Counted from the first letter of the stretch, positions 37,720-50,007 are shown. The stretch: 64,000 nt of DNA from an uncultured Alphaproteobacteria bacterium (GCA_951812805.1 CATOSZ010000001.1:124001-188000); one strand, 5' to 3'. The notes: generated from the letters alone by a model not told the origin. Translations and numbers: made by a program.

Positions 37720-38526
37720 TCAGGCGCGGGCGCCTGCCGTTTCGCGCGGGCGGGCCTTGCGGTCCATCTGGCGCAGAATACAGGCGAACAGGTCGCGTTC
37801 CTCCAGCGGCTTGGTGACGTAGTCGTCGAGGCCCAGGGTGAGCAGACGCTCCCGCTCCCCCGCCATGGCGTTGGCGGTGACGGCGACGATGGGGACCTCC
37901 GCGCGCCAGTCGGTATGCTGGCGGATATGTTGCGTCGCCTCGATGCCGTCCATGCGGGGCATCTGCATGTCCATCAGAATGATGTCGTAGGATTTGGCCT
38001 CCGCGGCCGCCACCGCCTGAACGCCGTCGCTCGCGATGTCGACCTGCAGGCCGACGCGTCCCAGCAGAGCCTTGATGACCGCTTGATTGACCCGGTTGTC
38101 CTCGGCGACCAGAACCTCGAGCCGCAAGTCGCGAAGCGCTGCGCCGACGTCGGCCGGCGTCTCGACATCGCCGGCATCGTCACCGCTCTCTCCCGTGGCG
38201 AGGGGGAAGGGCAGGCGTAACCAGAAGGTGGAACCGGCGCCGAGACGGCTCGTCGCGCCGACCTCGCCCCCCATGAGTTCGGCGAGCTGGCGGCAGATGG
38301 TGAGGCCGAGGCCGGTGCCGCCGTATTCCCGCGTCGTCGAGACGTCGGCCTGGGAGAAGGGGTTGAACAGCCGTTCGATGGCCTCGTCGTCGATGCCGAT
38401 ACCGCTGTCGCGCACTCGGATCGAGACCTCCGCGCCGTCTTCGCCGGCGGGCGTGGCGTCGACCTTGATCTCGACCCCGCCGATGGCGGTGAACTTCACG
38501 GCATTGGAGATGAAGTTGCCCAGGAT
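37720..38526 (-). pseudogene. HNOBA-type hybrid histidine kinase, C-terminal fragment (HATPase + receiver)
   Basis: NFISNAVKFTAIGG...YGGTGLGLTICRQLAELMGG...LVAEDNRVNQAVIKALL...DIILMDMQMPRMDGIEAT; ends at IS TSD. Confidence 0.93.
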
Positions 38527-38615
38527 TGTGAATCGGCATGCAAAACTGACCCACTTTGGTGGGTTATGAGCGGTAAGAATTGACCCACCTGGAACGCTAG
38601 CATCCGCACGGAACA

Positions 38616-40142
38616 GTGCGGAGGAAAGAGCAGGTGGTATTGATGGAAAGCGTATTGAAGATCCGACGTTGGATATTACGGGAGGGTCGGAGTATCCGAT
38701 CTGTATCTCGTCAGACTGGTTTGTCGCGGAACACGATTAAGAAGTATCTGAAGGACGGCGATCCACCGAGCTATCAGCGGCGCGTTTCACCCGTCCGGCG
38801 TAAGCTTAGCGATGGCTTCGCCAGCCGGCTTCGGGCGCTCTTTGAGCAGGACCTGGGGCGCCCGCGCCGTGAGCGCCGGACGGCCAAGAAGCTTTATGAG
38901 CAGCTTGTGTCGGAAGGCTATAGCGGATCCTACTCGACGGTTCAGAGGTTTGTCCGCGACCTGAAGCGTTCTGGCGCCGGATCGGGGGATGCGTTCATTC
39001 CGTTGCACTTTACGGCAGGTGACGCGCTCCAGTTTGACTGGAGCACGGAATACGCTGTCCTGGGCGGTGTCGAGCAGAAGGTAAAGGTTGCCCACTTCCG
39101 CCTATGTCATAGCCGCAAGCCCTTTGTTGTTGCCTATCCCAGCGAATCTCAGGAGATGGTGCTGGACGCCTTTGCACGGGCGATGTCTTTCTATGGCGGC
39201 GTACCGCGCCGGGTGATCATCGACAACCCCAAGACGATGGTAACCTATGTTTCGCGCTCTAAGGACCGTGTGTTCCATCCGCGCTTTCTGGCGTTGATGA
39301 ACCACTATGTGATGGAACCGGTTGCTTGCACACCCGCGGCGGGGTGGGAGAAGGGTCAGATTGAGAACCAGGTTGGGTTCCTGCGGGGACAGCTGTTTGC
39401 GCCCAAGCCCGCCTTTGACGATCTGGATGCGCTGAACGGCTGGTTGCGTCTGCGCTGCGAGGAATTGGCGAATCGCGCCCACCCCGAACAATCGGATCGC
39501 AAGATCTCGGACGTGTTCGCAGACGAGTGCGCCGAACTGCGTCCCCTGGGCCGGGCTTTTGACGGCTATGTTGAGAAGGCCGCTCGTGTCCGCTCTACCT
39601 GTCTGGTCCAATATGCCACCAATCGCTATAGCGTCCCCTCCCGGTTCGCCGGGGAGCTTGTCTCTCTGCGCGCCTATGCGGACCGGATCGTGGTTGTGTC
39701 AGGGCAGAATGTGATTGCCGAGCACAAGCGCCGCTTTACCCGCAACGCCAGCTATTTCGAGCCCTGGCATTACCTGCCCCTACTCGACCGCAAGCCCGGC
39801 GCGCTGAGAGATGGCGCGCCCTTTGTGGGTTGGCAATTGCCTGAGGCGATGCACCGGGTCAGGGCGCATTACATGGCCGGCAAAGGCGGGGACCGGGAGT
39901 TTGTCGATCTGCTCCTGCTGGCCCAGGATCACGGGATCGAGGTGGTCGAGATAGCCTGTGAACTGGCCGTGGAGCAGAACACGCTGCGCCTTCCGGCCAT
40001 CATCAATCTGATCAACCAACTGGTGGAGCCGGTCATCGCGCCATGGGGCGAGAGCCACGCCTATCCGCAACTGACCTTGCGGCCCGAAGCGGACTGCAAG
40101 CGCTATGAGACGCTGTGCGTTGCCGGGGAGGCCGTCGCATGA
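38616..40142 (+). CDS. istA: IstA-like IS21 transposase (identical protein to 24733-26259)
   Basis: 508-aa translation identical to copy 1. Confidence 0.95.
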   Translation: MRRKEQVVLMESVLKIRRWILREGRSIRSVSRQTGLSRNTIKKYLKDGDPPSYQRRVSPVRRKLSDGFASRLRALFEQDLGRPRRERRTAKKLYEQLVSEGYSGSYSTVQRFVRDLKRSGAGSGDAFIPLHFTAGDALQFDWSTEYAVLGGVEQKVKVAHFRLCHSRKPFVVAYPSESQEMVLDAFARAMSFYGGVPRRVIIDNPKTMVTYVSRSKDRVFHPRFLALMNHYVMEPVACTPAAGWEKGQIENQVGFLRGQLFAPKPAFDDLDALNGWLRLRCEELANRAHPEQSDRKISDVFADECAELRPLGRAFDGYVEKAARVRSTCLVQYATNRYSVPSRFAGELVSLRAYADRIVVVSGQNVIAEHKRRFTRNASYFEPWHYLPLLDRKPGALRDGAPFVGWQLPEAMHRVRAHYMAGKGGDREFVDLLLLAQDHGIEVVEIACELAVEQNTLRLPAIINLINQLVEPVIAPWGESHAYPQLTLRPEADCKRYETLCVAGEAVA

Positions 40143-40870
40143 AAGCTTTGATAGACCAACTGATCGCCCTGAGGCTGTATGGAATGGCGGCTTGCGCCGA
40201 AGCTTTGCTGGCCGCGCGCAAGCCGCCAAGTCTGACCACTGCGATAAAGCAACTGATCGACGCCGAGACTGTAGAGCGCCGGGTGCGCTCTATCCAGCAC
40301 CAAATGCGGGCCTCGAAGTTCCCCCACCATAAGGACTTCGCCACTTTCGATTACGGCCTAGCCGCCGTCACCCAAGCGCAAATCGACCCCTTCTGCTCAG
40401 GGCAGTTCACCCAGGAGGCCCACAACCTCATTCTGGTGGGCGGAACCGGTACGGGCAAAACCCACATCGCCATTGCTCTGGGGACGCTGTTGATCAATCA
40501 GGGAAAGAAGGTCCGTTTCTTCAACGCCGTCGATCTGATCAATGCGCTGATCAAGGAACAGGCCGAAGGCAACGCCGGCAAGATCATCCGGCAACTGACG
40601 GCCATGGATTGCGTCATCATCGACGAACTGGGCTATATCCCATTCCCCAAATCCGGCGGTGCGCTCTTGTTCCACCTGATCAGCAAACTCTATGAGAAGA
40701 CCAGCGTCATCATCACCACCAATCTGGAGTTCGGGGAATGGGTCTCCGTCTTCGGAGATGCAAAAATGACAACCGCGTTGCTGGATCGTGTAACGCATCA
40801 CTGCGCAATCATCGAAACAGGCAACATGTCTTACCGCTTCGCACAAAGCAAACAGCGACGACAAAAGTAG
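40139..40870 (+). CDS. istB: IstB-like ATP-binding protein (identical to copy 1)
   Basis: Walker [13 protein letters not shown] overlap with istA. Confidence 0.95.
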   Translation: MKALIDQLIALRLYGMAACAEALLAARKPPSLTTAIKQLIDAETVERRVRSIQHQMRASKFPHHKDFATFDYGLAAVTQAQIDPFCSGQFTQEAHNLILVGGTGTGKTHIAIALGTLLINQGKKVRFFNAVDLINALIKEQAEGNAGKIIRQLTAMDCVIIDELGYIPFPKSGGALLFHLISKLYEKTSVIITTNLEFGEWVSVFGDAKMTTALLDRVTHHCAIIETGNMSYRFAQSKQRRQK

Positions 40871-40883
40871 CCGCCCTGTAAGC

Positions 40884-40932
40884 AAAGCCCCAGGCTGATC
40901 CGCTATATGGAGCCAATCAGCCTGGGGGCTTT
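40884..40932 (+). terminator. Hairpin terminator downstream of istB, copy 2
   Basis: AAAGCCCCAGGCTGAT ... ATCAGCCTGGGGGCTTT. Confidence 0.65.
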
Positions 40933-40960
40933 CATCGCAAAGGCGGGCAAATCAAAACGG

Positions 40961-41262
40961 GTCCTGTACAGATTGTTCTGCAAAAGGGGTTTCGTAGCTG
41001 GGGCACAAGTCCGGGCCGATGGGGTGGATGAGCTGCCTCCGGCTGGTCCGGGCTCTCGCGATCGAAATCCATGAGGACTGGCTGGATGCCAACCGCTAGC
41101 TCAACATGATCCATCTCAAGGAGAGCAAAAGCGAACGCATCCAGAAAGCCGCCTGACGGCGGCTCGGCATGCCTGGCGCTCCGAGCAATCGAAATCTCCG
41201 CGCCAGGCATGCCGGTGGCCCTCATCGGCAGCCATGACAAACTTGCAGAACAGTCTGGACAC
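40961..41262 (+). mobile_element. Nested decayed IS256-like remnant inside IS21-A copy 2
   Basis: As 23613-23914; RALAIEIHEDWLDANR*LNMIHLKESKSERIQKAA*. Confidence 0.6.
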
Positions 41263-41325
41263 TACTTCAAAAGCTCATTGCCACTTCAAGAACCCCACCT
41301 GATCCCCACGTTCCGCCGCCGGCCC

Positions 41326-41432
41326 GGTTGTCCCGGTGGGCCCACAGGCCCCTCCCACGCGGCTTCGCTCCGCGTAACGCAAAGCGCTACACGAAGCCGC
41401 GCGGGGCCCTCCCGTGGACTACCGGGACAACC
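41326..41432. repeat. 107-bp imperfect palindrome inside IS21-A copy 2
   Basis: Reverse complement of 23443-23549. Confidence 0.85.
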
Positions 41433-41500
41433 TCCGTCGAAGCAAGGGGGGGGTCAATTTTGCACGCCGATAGGGGGTCAGAATTAAATGCTGATTGACA

Positions 41501-42378
41501 CCCAGGATCTGGCGGAGCCGAATGGGGTCGCCCCGCAGCCGGTCCACGCCCTCGCAAGCGCAAGCCAGGGTGAAGCCCAGCCCCTTGTCCTCGACCGTCG
41601 GGCGCCAGCTGCTGACCATGCTCTCGACCAGGTCGCTCAGCGAGAAGTCCAGCGCCTCCAGCTCGACCTTGCCCGCTTCGACCTTGGAGAGATCGAGAAT
41701 GTCGTTCAACAGGGAAAGCAGGGTGCGGGCTGACTGCTCGACCATCTCGCTCTGGCGGCGTTGCTCGTCGCTCAATTCGCCGTCACTCAACAGCCTGATC
41801 ATGCCGAGCATGCCGTTCATCGGCGTGCGGATTTCGTGGCTCATGTTGGCGAGGAAGGCGCTCTTGGCCCGGTTGGCCGCCTCTGCCGCCGATCGCTCGA
41901 CCTCCAACTGCTTCGACTGTTCCAGCAGGCGATCGGCGAGCCGCTTGGCGTCGGCAAGGCTGAGTTGCGTCGTCCGCAGGAGAGAGAGCTGTTCGATGGT
42001 CGTGTCGTGCTTCGCCAGGTCCTTGAGGCCCAGCCCAAGCCCGGTGAAGGTCGAGAGCGCGTCGACCAGGGGCGTGCAGAAGAAGATCAGACCATCCGCG
42101 CCGCTCCCTCCCGCCAGCCATTGCCCCTTCAGCTGGAGACCGCTCTCGACATGACGTGCGACGAACAGCACACCCTGGTGCGCGGCGGGCGCGACGGTGC
42201 CGCCCGCTCCGCCCCGGGGCCGAAGCACGTCGAAACTGTCGGCGAACATCCTCCCGACCAGGTCTTCCGTGCTCACCTTGGCGAGTGCGGGACCTACCGC
42301 CTGGACCCGGTCGTCGCCGCCGATCGAGACGTAGAACGGAAACAGGGTCCCGAGATGACTGGCCGGAAGATCCGTCAT
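41501..42378 (-). pseudogene. HNOBA-type hybrid histidine kinase, N-terminal fragment
   Basis: [24 protein letters not shown] (HNOBA-like), [18 protein letters not shown] HisKA; broken at RLRQIL|IS. Confidence 0.92.
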
Positions 42379-42394
42379 CGGTGGCGTCGGGTCG

Positions 42395-42943
42395 TCACGC
42401 GGCGATTTCGATGTCGAACTCGTCGTGATCGGCGCCGTCGGCCTTGCGGGCCCGGTGGTCGATCTTCGCCTCGATCTCGAACCGCTTGGCCAACCCCTTC
42501 AGCAGGCCGATCACCATGGGGCCGAGGCCGTCGCGCTCCGAGATGTAATGCAGGGTATAGCGGCCGTCCCCAGCGTCCACGCAGCTGAATTGCGGGGGCC
42601 GCAGATCCGGCATGGTGACCGAGATATGGCCGTGCATCTCGTCGAGATTGCGCAGAAAGTCGATGAAGCTGTCACCGAACATCCCCATCATGTCGCCGTA
42701 ACCTTCTTGCGCGGTATAGAGCGTCCAGTATTCGCCGAAGGCCTCCAGCAGTTCGTCGACGGGGGCGCCCAGGACGTCCGAGGCGGCACCGACCAGGGCG
42801 TAGGTCACCTCGTCGGGATAGCCGTCCATCGAATTGAAGGCGACGGTGTCGACTTCGGCCTTGGCGCGGATCGTCGCCCAGGTTGCCGAATCGAATTTCT
42901 CGCAGACCATGTCCTCGATCGCGCGGTTCACCAGTCCATACAT
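42395..42943 (-). CDS. H-NOX (heme NO/O2-binding) domain protein
   Basis: [38 protein letters not shown] (proximal His), YISERDGL (YxSxR). Confidence 0.93.
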   Translation of the reverse strand: MYGLVNRAIEDMVCEKFDSATWATIRAKAEVDTVAFNSMDGYPDEVTYALVGAASDVLGAPVDELLEAFGEYWTLYTAQEGYGDMMGMFGDSFIDFLRNLDEMHGHISVTMPDLRPPQFSCVDAGDGRYTLHYISERDGLGPMVIGLLKGLAKRFEIEAKIDHRARKADGADHDEFDIEIAA

Positions 42944-43054
42944 GGCGTCCTCCTCCAGCGTCGTGCAGCGGTGCGACGACGGTGATGTCCACAGGTTGGT
43001 CGGACTTTAGGGTCGAACCCGTAAACAGGCCGTTACGCCAGGGACGTCGGCGCG

Positions 43055-43489
43055 TCAGGCCTCGGGAATGGTCAGGCGGTGGCCGGCGCGCTCGTGCTTG
43101 GGCAGATCGTCGGCGAGCTCGTAATAGTCGCCCTTCTCCGCGAGGAAGATATGCGTGCGGTGGCGGACGCCCGTCGGCGCATCGAGGGTGCCGGCCGTCA
43201 TCACCATGTAGTCGTTCCGCTCGTTGTCGAAGAACAGGCTGGAGCCGCAGTTGCCGCAGAAGCCGCGCCGCGCATGGAGCGAGGACTGGAACCACTTCAG
43301 CTGGCCGTTGTCGCGTACGTGCAGGTCGCCCCGCCGGGTCGCGCTCGCGTGCCAGACCGAGCCGGTGAACCGCCGGCACTCGGTGCAATGGCAGGCGACG
43401 ACGTCGCGCATGGGTCCACTGATCGAATATCGGACCGAGCCGCACATGCAGCGCCCGGTCGCGTGAACGGTGGATGTCTGGTCCGTCAT
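43055..43489 (-). CDS. GFA-family (CENP-V/GFA zinc-binding) protein
   Basis: CMCGSVRYSISG...CHCTECRRFTGSVWHA...FCGNCGSSLFF. Confidence 0.92.
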   Translation of the reverse strand: MTDQTSTVHATGRCMCGSVRYSISGPMRDVVACHCTECRRFTGSVWHASATRRGDLHVRDNGQLKWFQSSLHARRGFCGNCGSSLFFDNERNDYMVMTAGTLDAPTGVRHRTHIFLAEKGDYYELADDLPKHERAGHRLTIPEA

Positions 43490-43539
43490 GGGGAGGCTCC
43501 CGCTCCGATGAAGTCGCGATCCATGATAGCATCGCCGCC

Positions 43540-44235
43540 ATGTGCGGACGCTACAGCCTGACCTCGCCGCTCGAATCGGTACGCGAGACCTTCGGCGCCA
43601 TCGGCGGCGGCAACCTGGCCGCGCGCTACAACATCGCGCCGACGCAATTCGCCGCCGTCGTCCGCCCGGGCGCCGGCGGCCGGGAGATCGTCATGCTGCG
43701 CTGGGGGCTGGTGCCGTCCTGGGCCAAGTCCGTCGACATCGCGCACAAAATGATCAACGCGCGGAGCGAGACGGTCGCCGAGAAACCCTCGTTCCGGGCC
43801 GCCTACCGCGCGCGCCGCTGCCTCGTCGCCGCCGACGGGTTCTATGAATGGAAGACGGAGGCGGGCGTCAAGCAGCCCTACCGCATCGCCTATGCCGACG
43901 GCCGCCCCTTCGCCTTCGCCGGGATCTGGGAACAGTGGCAGGCCCCCGACGGCGACGAGCTGGAGACCTTCGCCATTTTGACGACCGAGGCGAGCCCGAC
44001 CCTCCAGCCGATCCATCACCGCATGCCGGTGATCCTGGACCCGGACGTCTACATCCCTTGGCTCGCCGGTGCGGCGGGCGCCGAGGTCCTGGTGGCGAAC
44101 GCCGATCCAGGGATCGTCTCTTTCAAGGTCGACCGCCGGGTCAACAACGTGCGCAACGACGACCCGGCTTGCCTGGCGCCGCTGGCCGACGCGCCACCCG
44201 CGCCAAAGCCGCCCGAGCAGATGCAGCTGCTGTGA
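43540..44235 (+). CDS. SOS response-associated peptidase (YedK/HMCES-like)
   Basis: MCGRYSLTSP...NIAPTQ...RWGLVPSWA...NARSETVAEKPSFR...ADGFYEWK. Confidence 0.95.
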   Translation: MCGRYSLTSPLESVRETFGAIGGGNLAARYNIAPTQFAAVVRPGAGGREIVMLRWGLVPSWAKSVDIAHKMINARSETVAEKPSFRAAYRARRCLVAADGFYEWKTEAGVKQPYRIAYADGRPFAFAGIWEQWQAPDGDELETFAILTTEASPTLQPIHHRMPVILDPDVYIPWLAGAAGAEVLVANADPGIVSFKVDRRVNNVRNDDPACLAPLADAPPAPKPPEQMQLL

Positions 44236-44242
44236 TCCCGGC

Positions 44243-45364
44243 CTACGACTTGGGAAAATAGTCCTCGCAAGTGCCCTCGCGACGGACGTCCGCGGTGCAG
44301 CAGTGCAGGCCGCCGCCGAAGGCATAGGCGTCGCGCAGCTCGACCTCGACGACTTCCATACCGAGCTTGTCGAGCTGTTCGGCCTGATAGACCTCCGACT
44401 TCTCGACGCAGACCGTCTTGGGGTCGAGGATGAGCACGTTCATCGACAGCCAGACCGAGGAATAGCAGAGCGGCGGCGGCTCGTTGTGGGCGGGCTGGGC
44501 GGCATCGACGATCTCCCAGCCGTTCCTCGCGAACATCTCGCGTTGCTCGTCCGGCAGGCGGCGCTGCGGGTTGTTCAGGATCAGGCCCGGCCGGATCGGC
44601 GTGAAGGTTGCGTCGATGTGGATCGGATAGGGGTCGCCCGGGAAATTCACCGCATGCACCCGGTGATCGGGAAAATGCCGGGCGAGCCAATCGATGCCCT
44701 TCAGGTTGGTGGTGAAACCGTGCTGGACCACGAGGTCGCGCCCGAAGCGCAGCACATCGGCGGCGTCGAACAGCGGCTCTTCCTCCGTCGTGACGAAGAA
44801 CTTGTCCGCCGCCCATTCCAGGCGCTTCTGCACGCCGATCTTCTCCGAGAGATAGTCGGGGCGGTAGTCGGCATCGGTCAGCCGTGGCTTGGGCGCGGCC
44901 TCGTGCCGCATGCCCGGATCCTCGTCGTAATAGCGCTGTAGCAGCGGGCGATAGCAGAGATACTCGAACCAGCGGCAGCGATAGCTCATCGTCGCCTCCA
45001 GCATCTCCTTGCCGACGGTGAGCAGCACGTCGCGCGGCGGCATACAGCCGAACATCGTTTCGGTTTCCCAATCCGGTGTCGCCGAAGACTGGTTGAAATC
45101 CAAGGGCGTCGGCCGGTCGACCCGAACGCCGCGGGCCTGGAGCTGGGCGGCGAAGGCGTCCAGCAGTTCGTTGGCCTGGTCGACGGTTTCCTGCGGGCGG
45201 GGGCCGAACTGGCCGCGCATGTCGCTGTCCTCCGGCACCTTGGCGTCGAGTGCCGGCTCGGGCGGCGGGATGCAACCGCCGTCGGCCCGCCCGACGATAA
45301 CGTGCTTCAGCGGATCCCATTCGTTCCAGCTTTCGACGACGGTCGCCGATGTGTCCTGGCTCAT
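44243..45364 (-). CDS. Amidinotransferase (glycine amidinotransferase-like)
   Basis: ESWNEWDPLKHVIVGRADGGCIPP...GLHCCTADVRREG active-site Cys region. Confidence 0.88.
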   Translation of the reverse strand: MSQDTSATVVESWNEWDPLKHVIVGRADGGCIPPPEPALDAKVPEDSDMRGQFGPRPQETVDQANELLDAFAAQLQARGVRVDRPTPLDFNQSSATPDWETETMFGCMPPRDVLLTVGKEMLEATMSYRCRWFEYLCYRPLLQRYYDEDPGMRHEAAPKPRLTDADYRPDYLSEKIGVQKRLEWAADKFFVTTEEEPLFDAADVLRFGRDLVVQHGFTTNLKGIDWLARHFPDHRVHAVNFPGDPYPIHIDATFTPIRPGLILNNPQRRLPDEQREMFARNGWEIVDAAQPAHNEPPPLCYSSVWLSMNVLILDPKTVCVEKSEVYQAEQLDKLGMEVVEVELRDAYAFGGGLHCCTADVRREGTCEDYFPKS

Positions 45365-45540
45365 GCGCCTTGCTCCTTATCCCCTCTCCGGCCGTCGTCC
45401 GACGGCCTCGGTTTTCGTTCGTCCGCGGTCCCTGTTTCACGGGGCGAGGCAATAGCACTCGACGGACGGGCGGGAAATGCCCGATGATCCCCGCGGCGGA
45501 TCGCGTCGACGCCGCGTTTGAACCTGGATGATTTCGCGCC

Positions 45541-46116
45541 ATGAACGGCTGGCAGGACACAGCACGAAAAGACGAGGCGCCCGTGCCGGCGCTGGAAGGG
45601 CCGCTCGAGATCACCGAGGTCCCGGCACCCGGCGGCGGCATGCTGGGCCTGGTGCATTGCCCGGGGCGCCGGCAGGTCGACGGCCTCGGGCATCATTGGC
45701 GGCGCGACCTCGCCGACGACGTGGCGTGCATCGCCGCCTGGCGCCCGCGCGCCGTGCTCACCCTGTTGGAGGCGCATGAATTCGCAAACCTGGGCGTACC
45801 GGACCTGGCGCATGCGATCACGGCGGCGGGCCTCACCTGGCACCATTTTCCCATACCCGACATGGGCGTTCCCGGCGCGGACTTTGCGCGTGGCCTGGCC
45901 GATGCAGACGTCCTCGAAGCGCTTCGGCGGGGGGAGCGGGTTTTGATCCATTGCGCGGCCGGGCTCGGGCGGACCGGTATGCTGGCAGCGAAGCTGCTGG
46001 TCGCGCTGGGCGTGCCGGCGGACGAGGCGATTTCGCGGGTTCGCGCCGCGCGCCCCGGCGCCATCGAGACGCCGGCGCAGGCGGCCTATGTCTCGGCCGG
46101 CCCAAGGTTTGGATAG
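45541..46116 (+). CDS. Protein-tyrosine/dual-specificity phosphatase-like protein
   Basis: HCAAGLGRTGMLAAKLLV (CX5R). Confidence 0.88.
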   Translation: MNGWQDTARKDEAPVPALEGPLEITEVPAPGGGMLGLVHCPGRRQVDGLGHHWRRDLADDVACIAAWRPRAVLTLLEAHEFANLGVPDLAHAITAAGLTWHHFPIPDMGVPGADFARGLADADVLEALRRGERVLIHCAAGLGRTGMLAAKLLVALGVPADEAISRVRAARPGAIETPAQAAYVSAGPRFG

Positions 46117-46128
46117 ATCCGTCACGCG

Positions 46129-47825
46129 TCAGCGCCGCCGCCAGGCCTGCACCCGGTGGAGCAGCCAGCCGGTGATGATGGCGTGCACGACCCGCACCGC
46201 GATGCAGGCGTAGACGATCAGCATCGCCATGGCGGCGGCCGCCGCCGTCTCGCCTGAATCGTCGAGATGGATGGCGGCGACGGAGGCGGTCTTGGTGCCG
46301 GGCCCGTACAGGAAGATCACCGCGGACACCGTCGTCATGGAATTCAGGAACAGATAGATCGAGATGTCGAAGATGGCGGGCATGCAGACCGGCACCGTGA
46401 CCCGCCAGAAGCTGCGCGTCAGCGGCACCTTCAGGGAGGCGGAGACGGCCTCGAACTCCCGGTCCATCTGCTTGAGCGCGGTCGTCGCCGTCAGATGGGT
46501 CACGGTGTAGAAATGCGTGATGGTGCTGAGCACGATGATCGTGATCGTGCCGTAGAGGAAGCCGAGTGGATTGGACGGGTGGTTGATGAACATCAGGTAG
46601 GCCAGCCCCAGCACCAGGCCCGGCACGGCCATCGGCATGAGGGCGACCATCTGGATGGCCTGGCGCGGGATGGAATCGCGGCGCGGCTTTTCCACCACGT
46701 AGGCGCCGAGGAGGATGACGAAGGTGCCGACGAGGGAAACGGTGACGGCCACCTTCAGCGAGTTGTAGAAGTTCTCCCACCCCGCGCCCTCGATCTCGAA
46801 GGAGAAATGCTCCAGCGTCAGTTCCAGGTTGTAGGGCCAGAACTTCACCAGGGACGCATACTGGGCCATGCCGAGAATGGCGAGCGTCAGGACCGTGATC
46901 ACCAGGCAATAGCCCAGCATGGTGTTGTCGAGCAGGCGGTTCGGCTTCGGCGCGTACGGCACCGCGCGGGCGGACAGTTGGGCGACCTGCTTGCGGGTGA
47001 CGATGCGATCTATGGCGAAGGCGATGACCGCCGGGATCAGCAGCACGACGGAGACCACCGCGCCCATCTCGAAATTCTGCTGGCCGATGACCTCCTTGTA
47101 GATGTCGGTGGCCATGACGTTGTAGTTGCCGCCGATCACCTTCGGGACCCCGAAGTCGGTGAGGATCAGGATGAAAACGACAATGATCGAACTGATGATG
47201 CCGTAGCGGGCGCCGGGCAGGGTGATGGTGAAGAAGACGCGGGTATGGCTGGTCTTCAAGGCCTCGGCCGCCTCGTAGAGCCGAATGTCGGAAAGCGCCA
47301 GGGCCGTTCCGATCAGCAAGACCGCATGCGGGAAGGTCCAGAACACCGAGGCCATGACGATGCCGATGGGGCCGTAGATCGAATGGCCGAACAGCAGTTC
47401 GGACAGAACCCCCTGTTTGCCGAACCAGTAGACCAGCGCGATGGCCTTCAGCAGCGAAGGGCTCAACAAGGGCACCATGGCCATGACCTTGAAGAAACCC
47501 TTGAAGCGCATGCAGGTCCGGTTCAGCGCATAGGCATAGGCGAAGGCCAGCACGATGACGATGGCGGTGGAGATGCCGGCGACGGTGAAGCTGTTCTGGA
47601 TCGATTGGAAGAGCGCCGGCGTCTCGAAATATTCGCGGTAGTTGGCAAGCCCGGTGAAGTCGCCCTGCCGGTTGAACAGGCTGCGCGAAATCAGCATGTA
47701 GAGCGGGATGAGAAGCGCGGTCAGGAAGAACAGCGCGAAAGCCACGATCAGCCAGCGGACGGTCCGATCGTCGCGGTCCAGGCCCAGCTTACCCGGCGAC
47801 CGGTCTTGGCTGGCGACGACCGCCG

Positions 47826-47829
<4 letters not shown>
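46129..47829 (-). CDS. ABC transporter permease, two-domain (2-aminoethylphosphonate/iron type)
   Basis: 566 aa, two sets of TMs with EAA-like loops; operon with ATPase. Confidence 0.8.
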
Positions 47830-48932
<1,103 letters not shown>

Positions 48933-49083
48933 GGCGACGGCCCTCCCCGGGGCGGCCGGGACATCCCCCCGACGCTGCATTCATTCTACACCAGGGCGAC
49001 GATAGCCAACGCCGGTTGACTTGCGCCAATTAGAAATTTTCGACATTTTCATAAGTGACACTAATAATCGAAGATGCCAATCC

Positions 49084-50007
49084 ATGAATGAGCGACAGCT
49101 GCTGGCCTTCACGAACGTGCTGCGCTACGGCACCATGACGAAGGCGGCGGAGCTGATGCATGTGACGCAGTCCGCCGTCAGCCAGATGATCACGAGCCTG
49201 GAGGAAGATCTCGGCTTTCCGGTGTTCGATCGCCGGCAGGGCAAGATCACGGCGACCCCGCAGGGCCGCAGCTTTCTCGCCACGGCCGAGGACGTGTTGG
49301 CCTCGATCGAGAAGGCGCGGCGCGACGCCACCGAGCTCAGGAATCTGTCGGTCGGCAACTTCCGCATCGCCGCCACCTCGGTCTTCGCCATCGCGCTGGT
49401 TCCGAGGGCGCTTGCCCGTTTCAGCGATCGCCACCCCGAGGTCACGACGTCGCTGCAGGCGCACCACTCGCGCGACATCCGTGAGATGGTGGCCTCCGCC
49501 ATCTTCGATGTCGGCGTTTGCGAGGTCTCGGCCGGCGAGCACCACGGCGACGGCGCGAGCTATACGCTCGACTGCGCGTTGCTGTGCCACCGGGACGATC
49601 CGCTCGCCGCCAAGGACGTCGTCACGCCGCAAGATCTCCGGCAGCGGACCGTCGTCACCTTGTATGACCGGCACCCGACGGCGTTCGCGGTTCGCGAGGC
49701 CCTGCTCGATTCCGAGATCGCCTGGAAGTCCCATATCGAATGCAATCTGTTCACGGTCGCGCTGCAGCTGGTCCTGCACGGTGGCGCGGTCGGCTGGATC
49801 GACCCGTTCACCTTCGCCATGTTCGACCATCCGGCGCTTTGTGTGCGCCGCTTCGAGCCGCGTGTCACCTTGCCGTTCGCCATCCTCAGGCGCCCGGGCG
49901 AGGCCACGCCGCGGGTGGCGGAGATGATCGGTCTGATCGAAGAAGAGATCGCCGCGAGGCAACGGGCCGCGCCCGATAACGCCGTCTTTCAGGTCGCCCG
50001 GTTATAA
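49084..50007 (+). CDS. LysR-family transcriptional regulator
   Basis: MNERQLLAFTNVLRYGTMTKAAELMHVTQSAVSQMI. Confidence 0.93.
   Translation: MNERQLLAFTNVLRYGTMTKAAELMHVTQSAVSQMITSLEEDLGFPVFDRRQGKITATPQGRSFLATAEDVLASIEKARRDATELRNLSVGNFRIAATSVFAIALVPRALARFSDRHPEVTTSLQAHHSRDIREMVASAIFDVGVCEVSAGEHHGDGASYTLDCALLCHRDDPLAAKDVVTPQDLRQRTVVTLYDRHPTAFAVREALLDSEIAWKSHIECNLFTVALQLVLHGGAVGWIDPFTFAMFDHPALCVRRFEPRVTLPFAILRRPGEATPRVAEMIGLIEEEIAARQRAAPDNAVFQVARL

Larger units (their letters stand above)
38527..41500 (+). mobile_element. IS21-family element A, copy 2
   Basis: Same ends as copy 1; 8-bp TSD CCCAGGAT (38519-38526, 41501-41508). Confidence 0.95.

Noticed and set aside
22998-42378. Idea that the 22998-23372 HATPase fragment is the missing half of the HNOBA kinase, displaced by inversion between IS21 copies
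   Set aside because: The true C-terminal half lies at 37720-38526 with a matching 8-bp TSD at copy 2; the copy 1 flanks do not match
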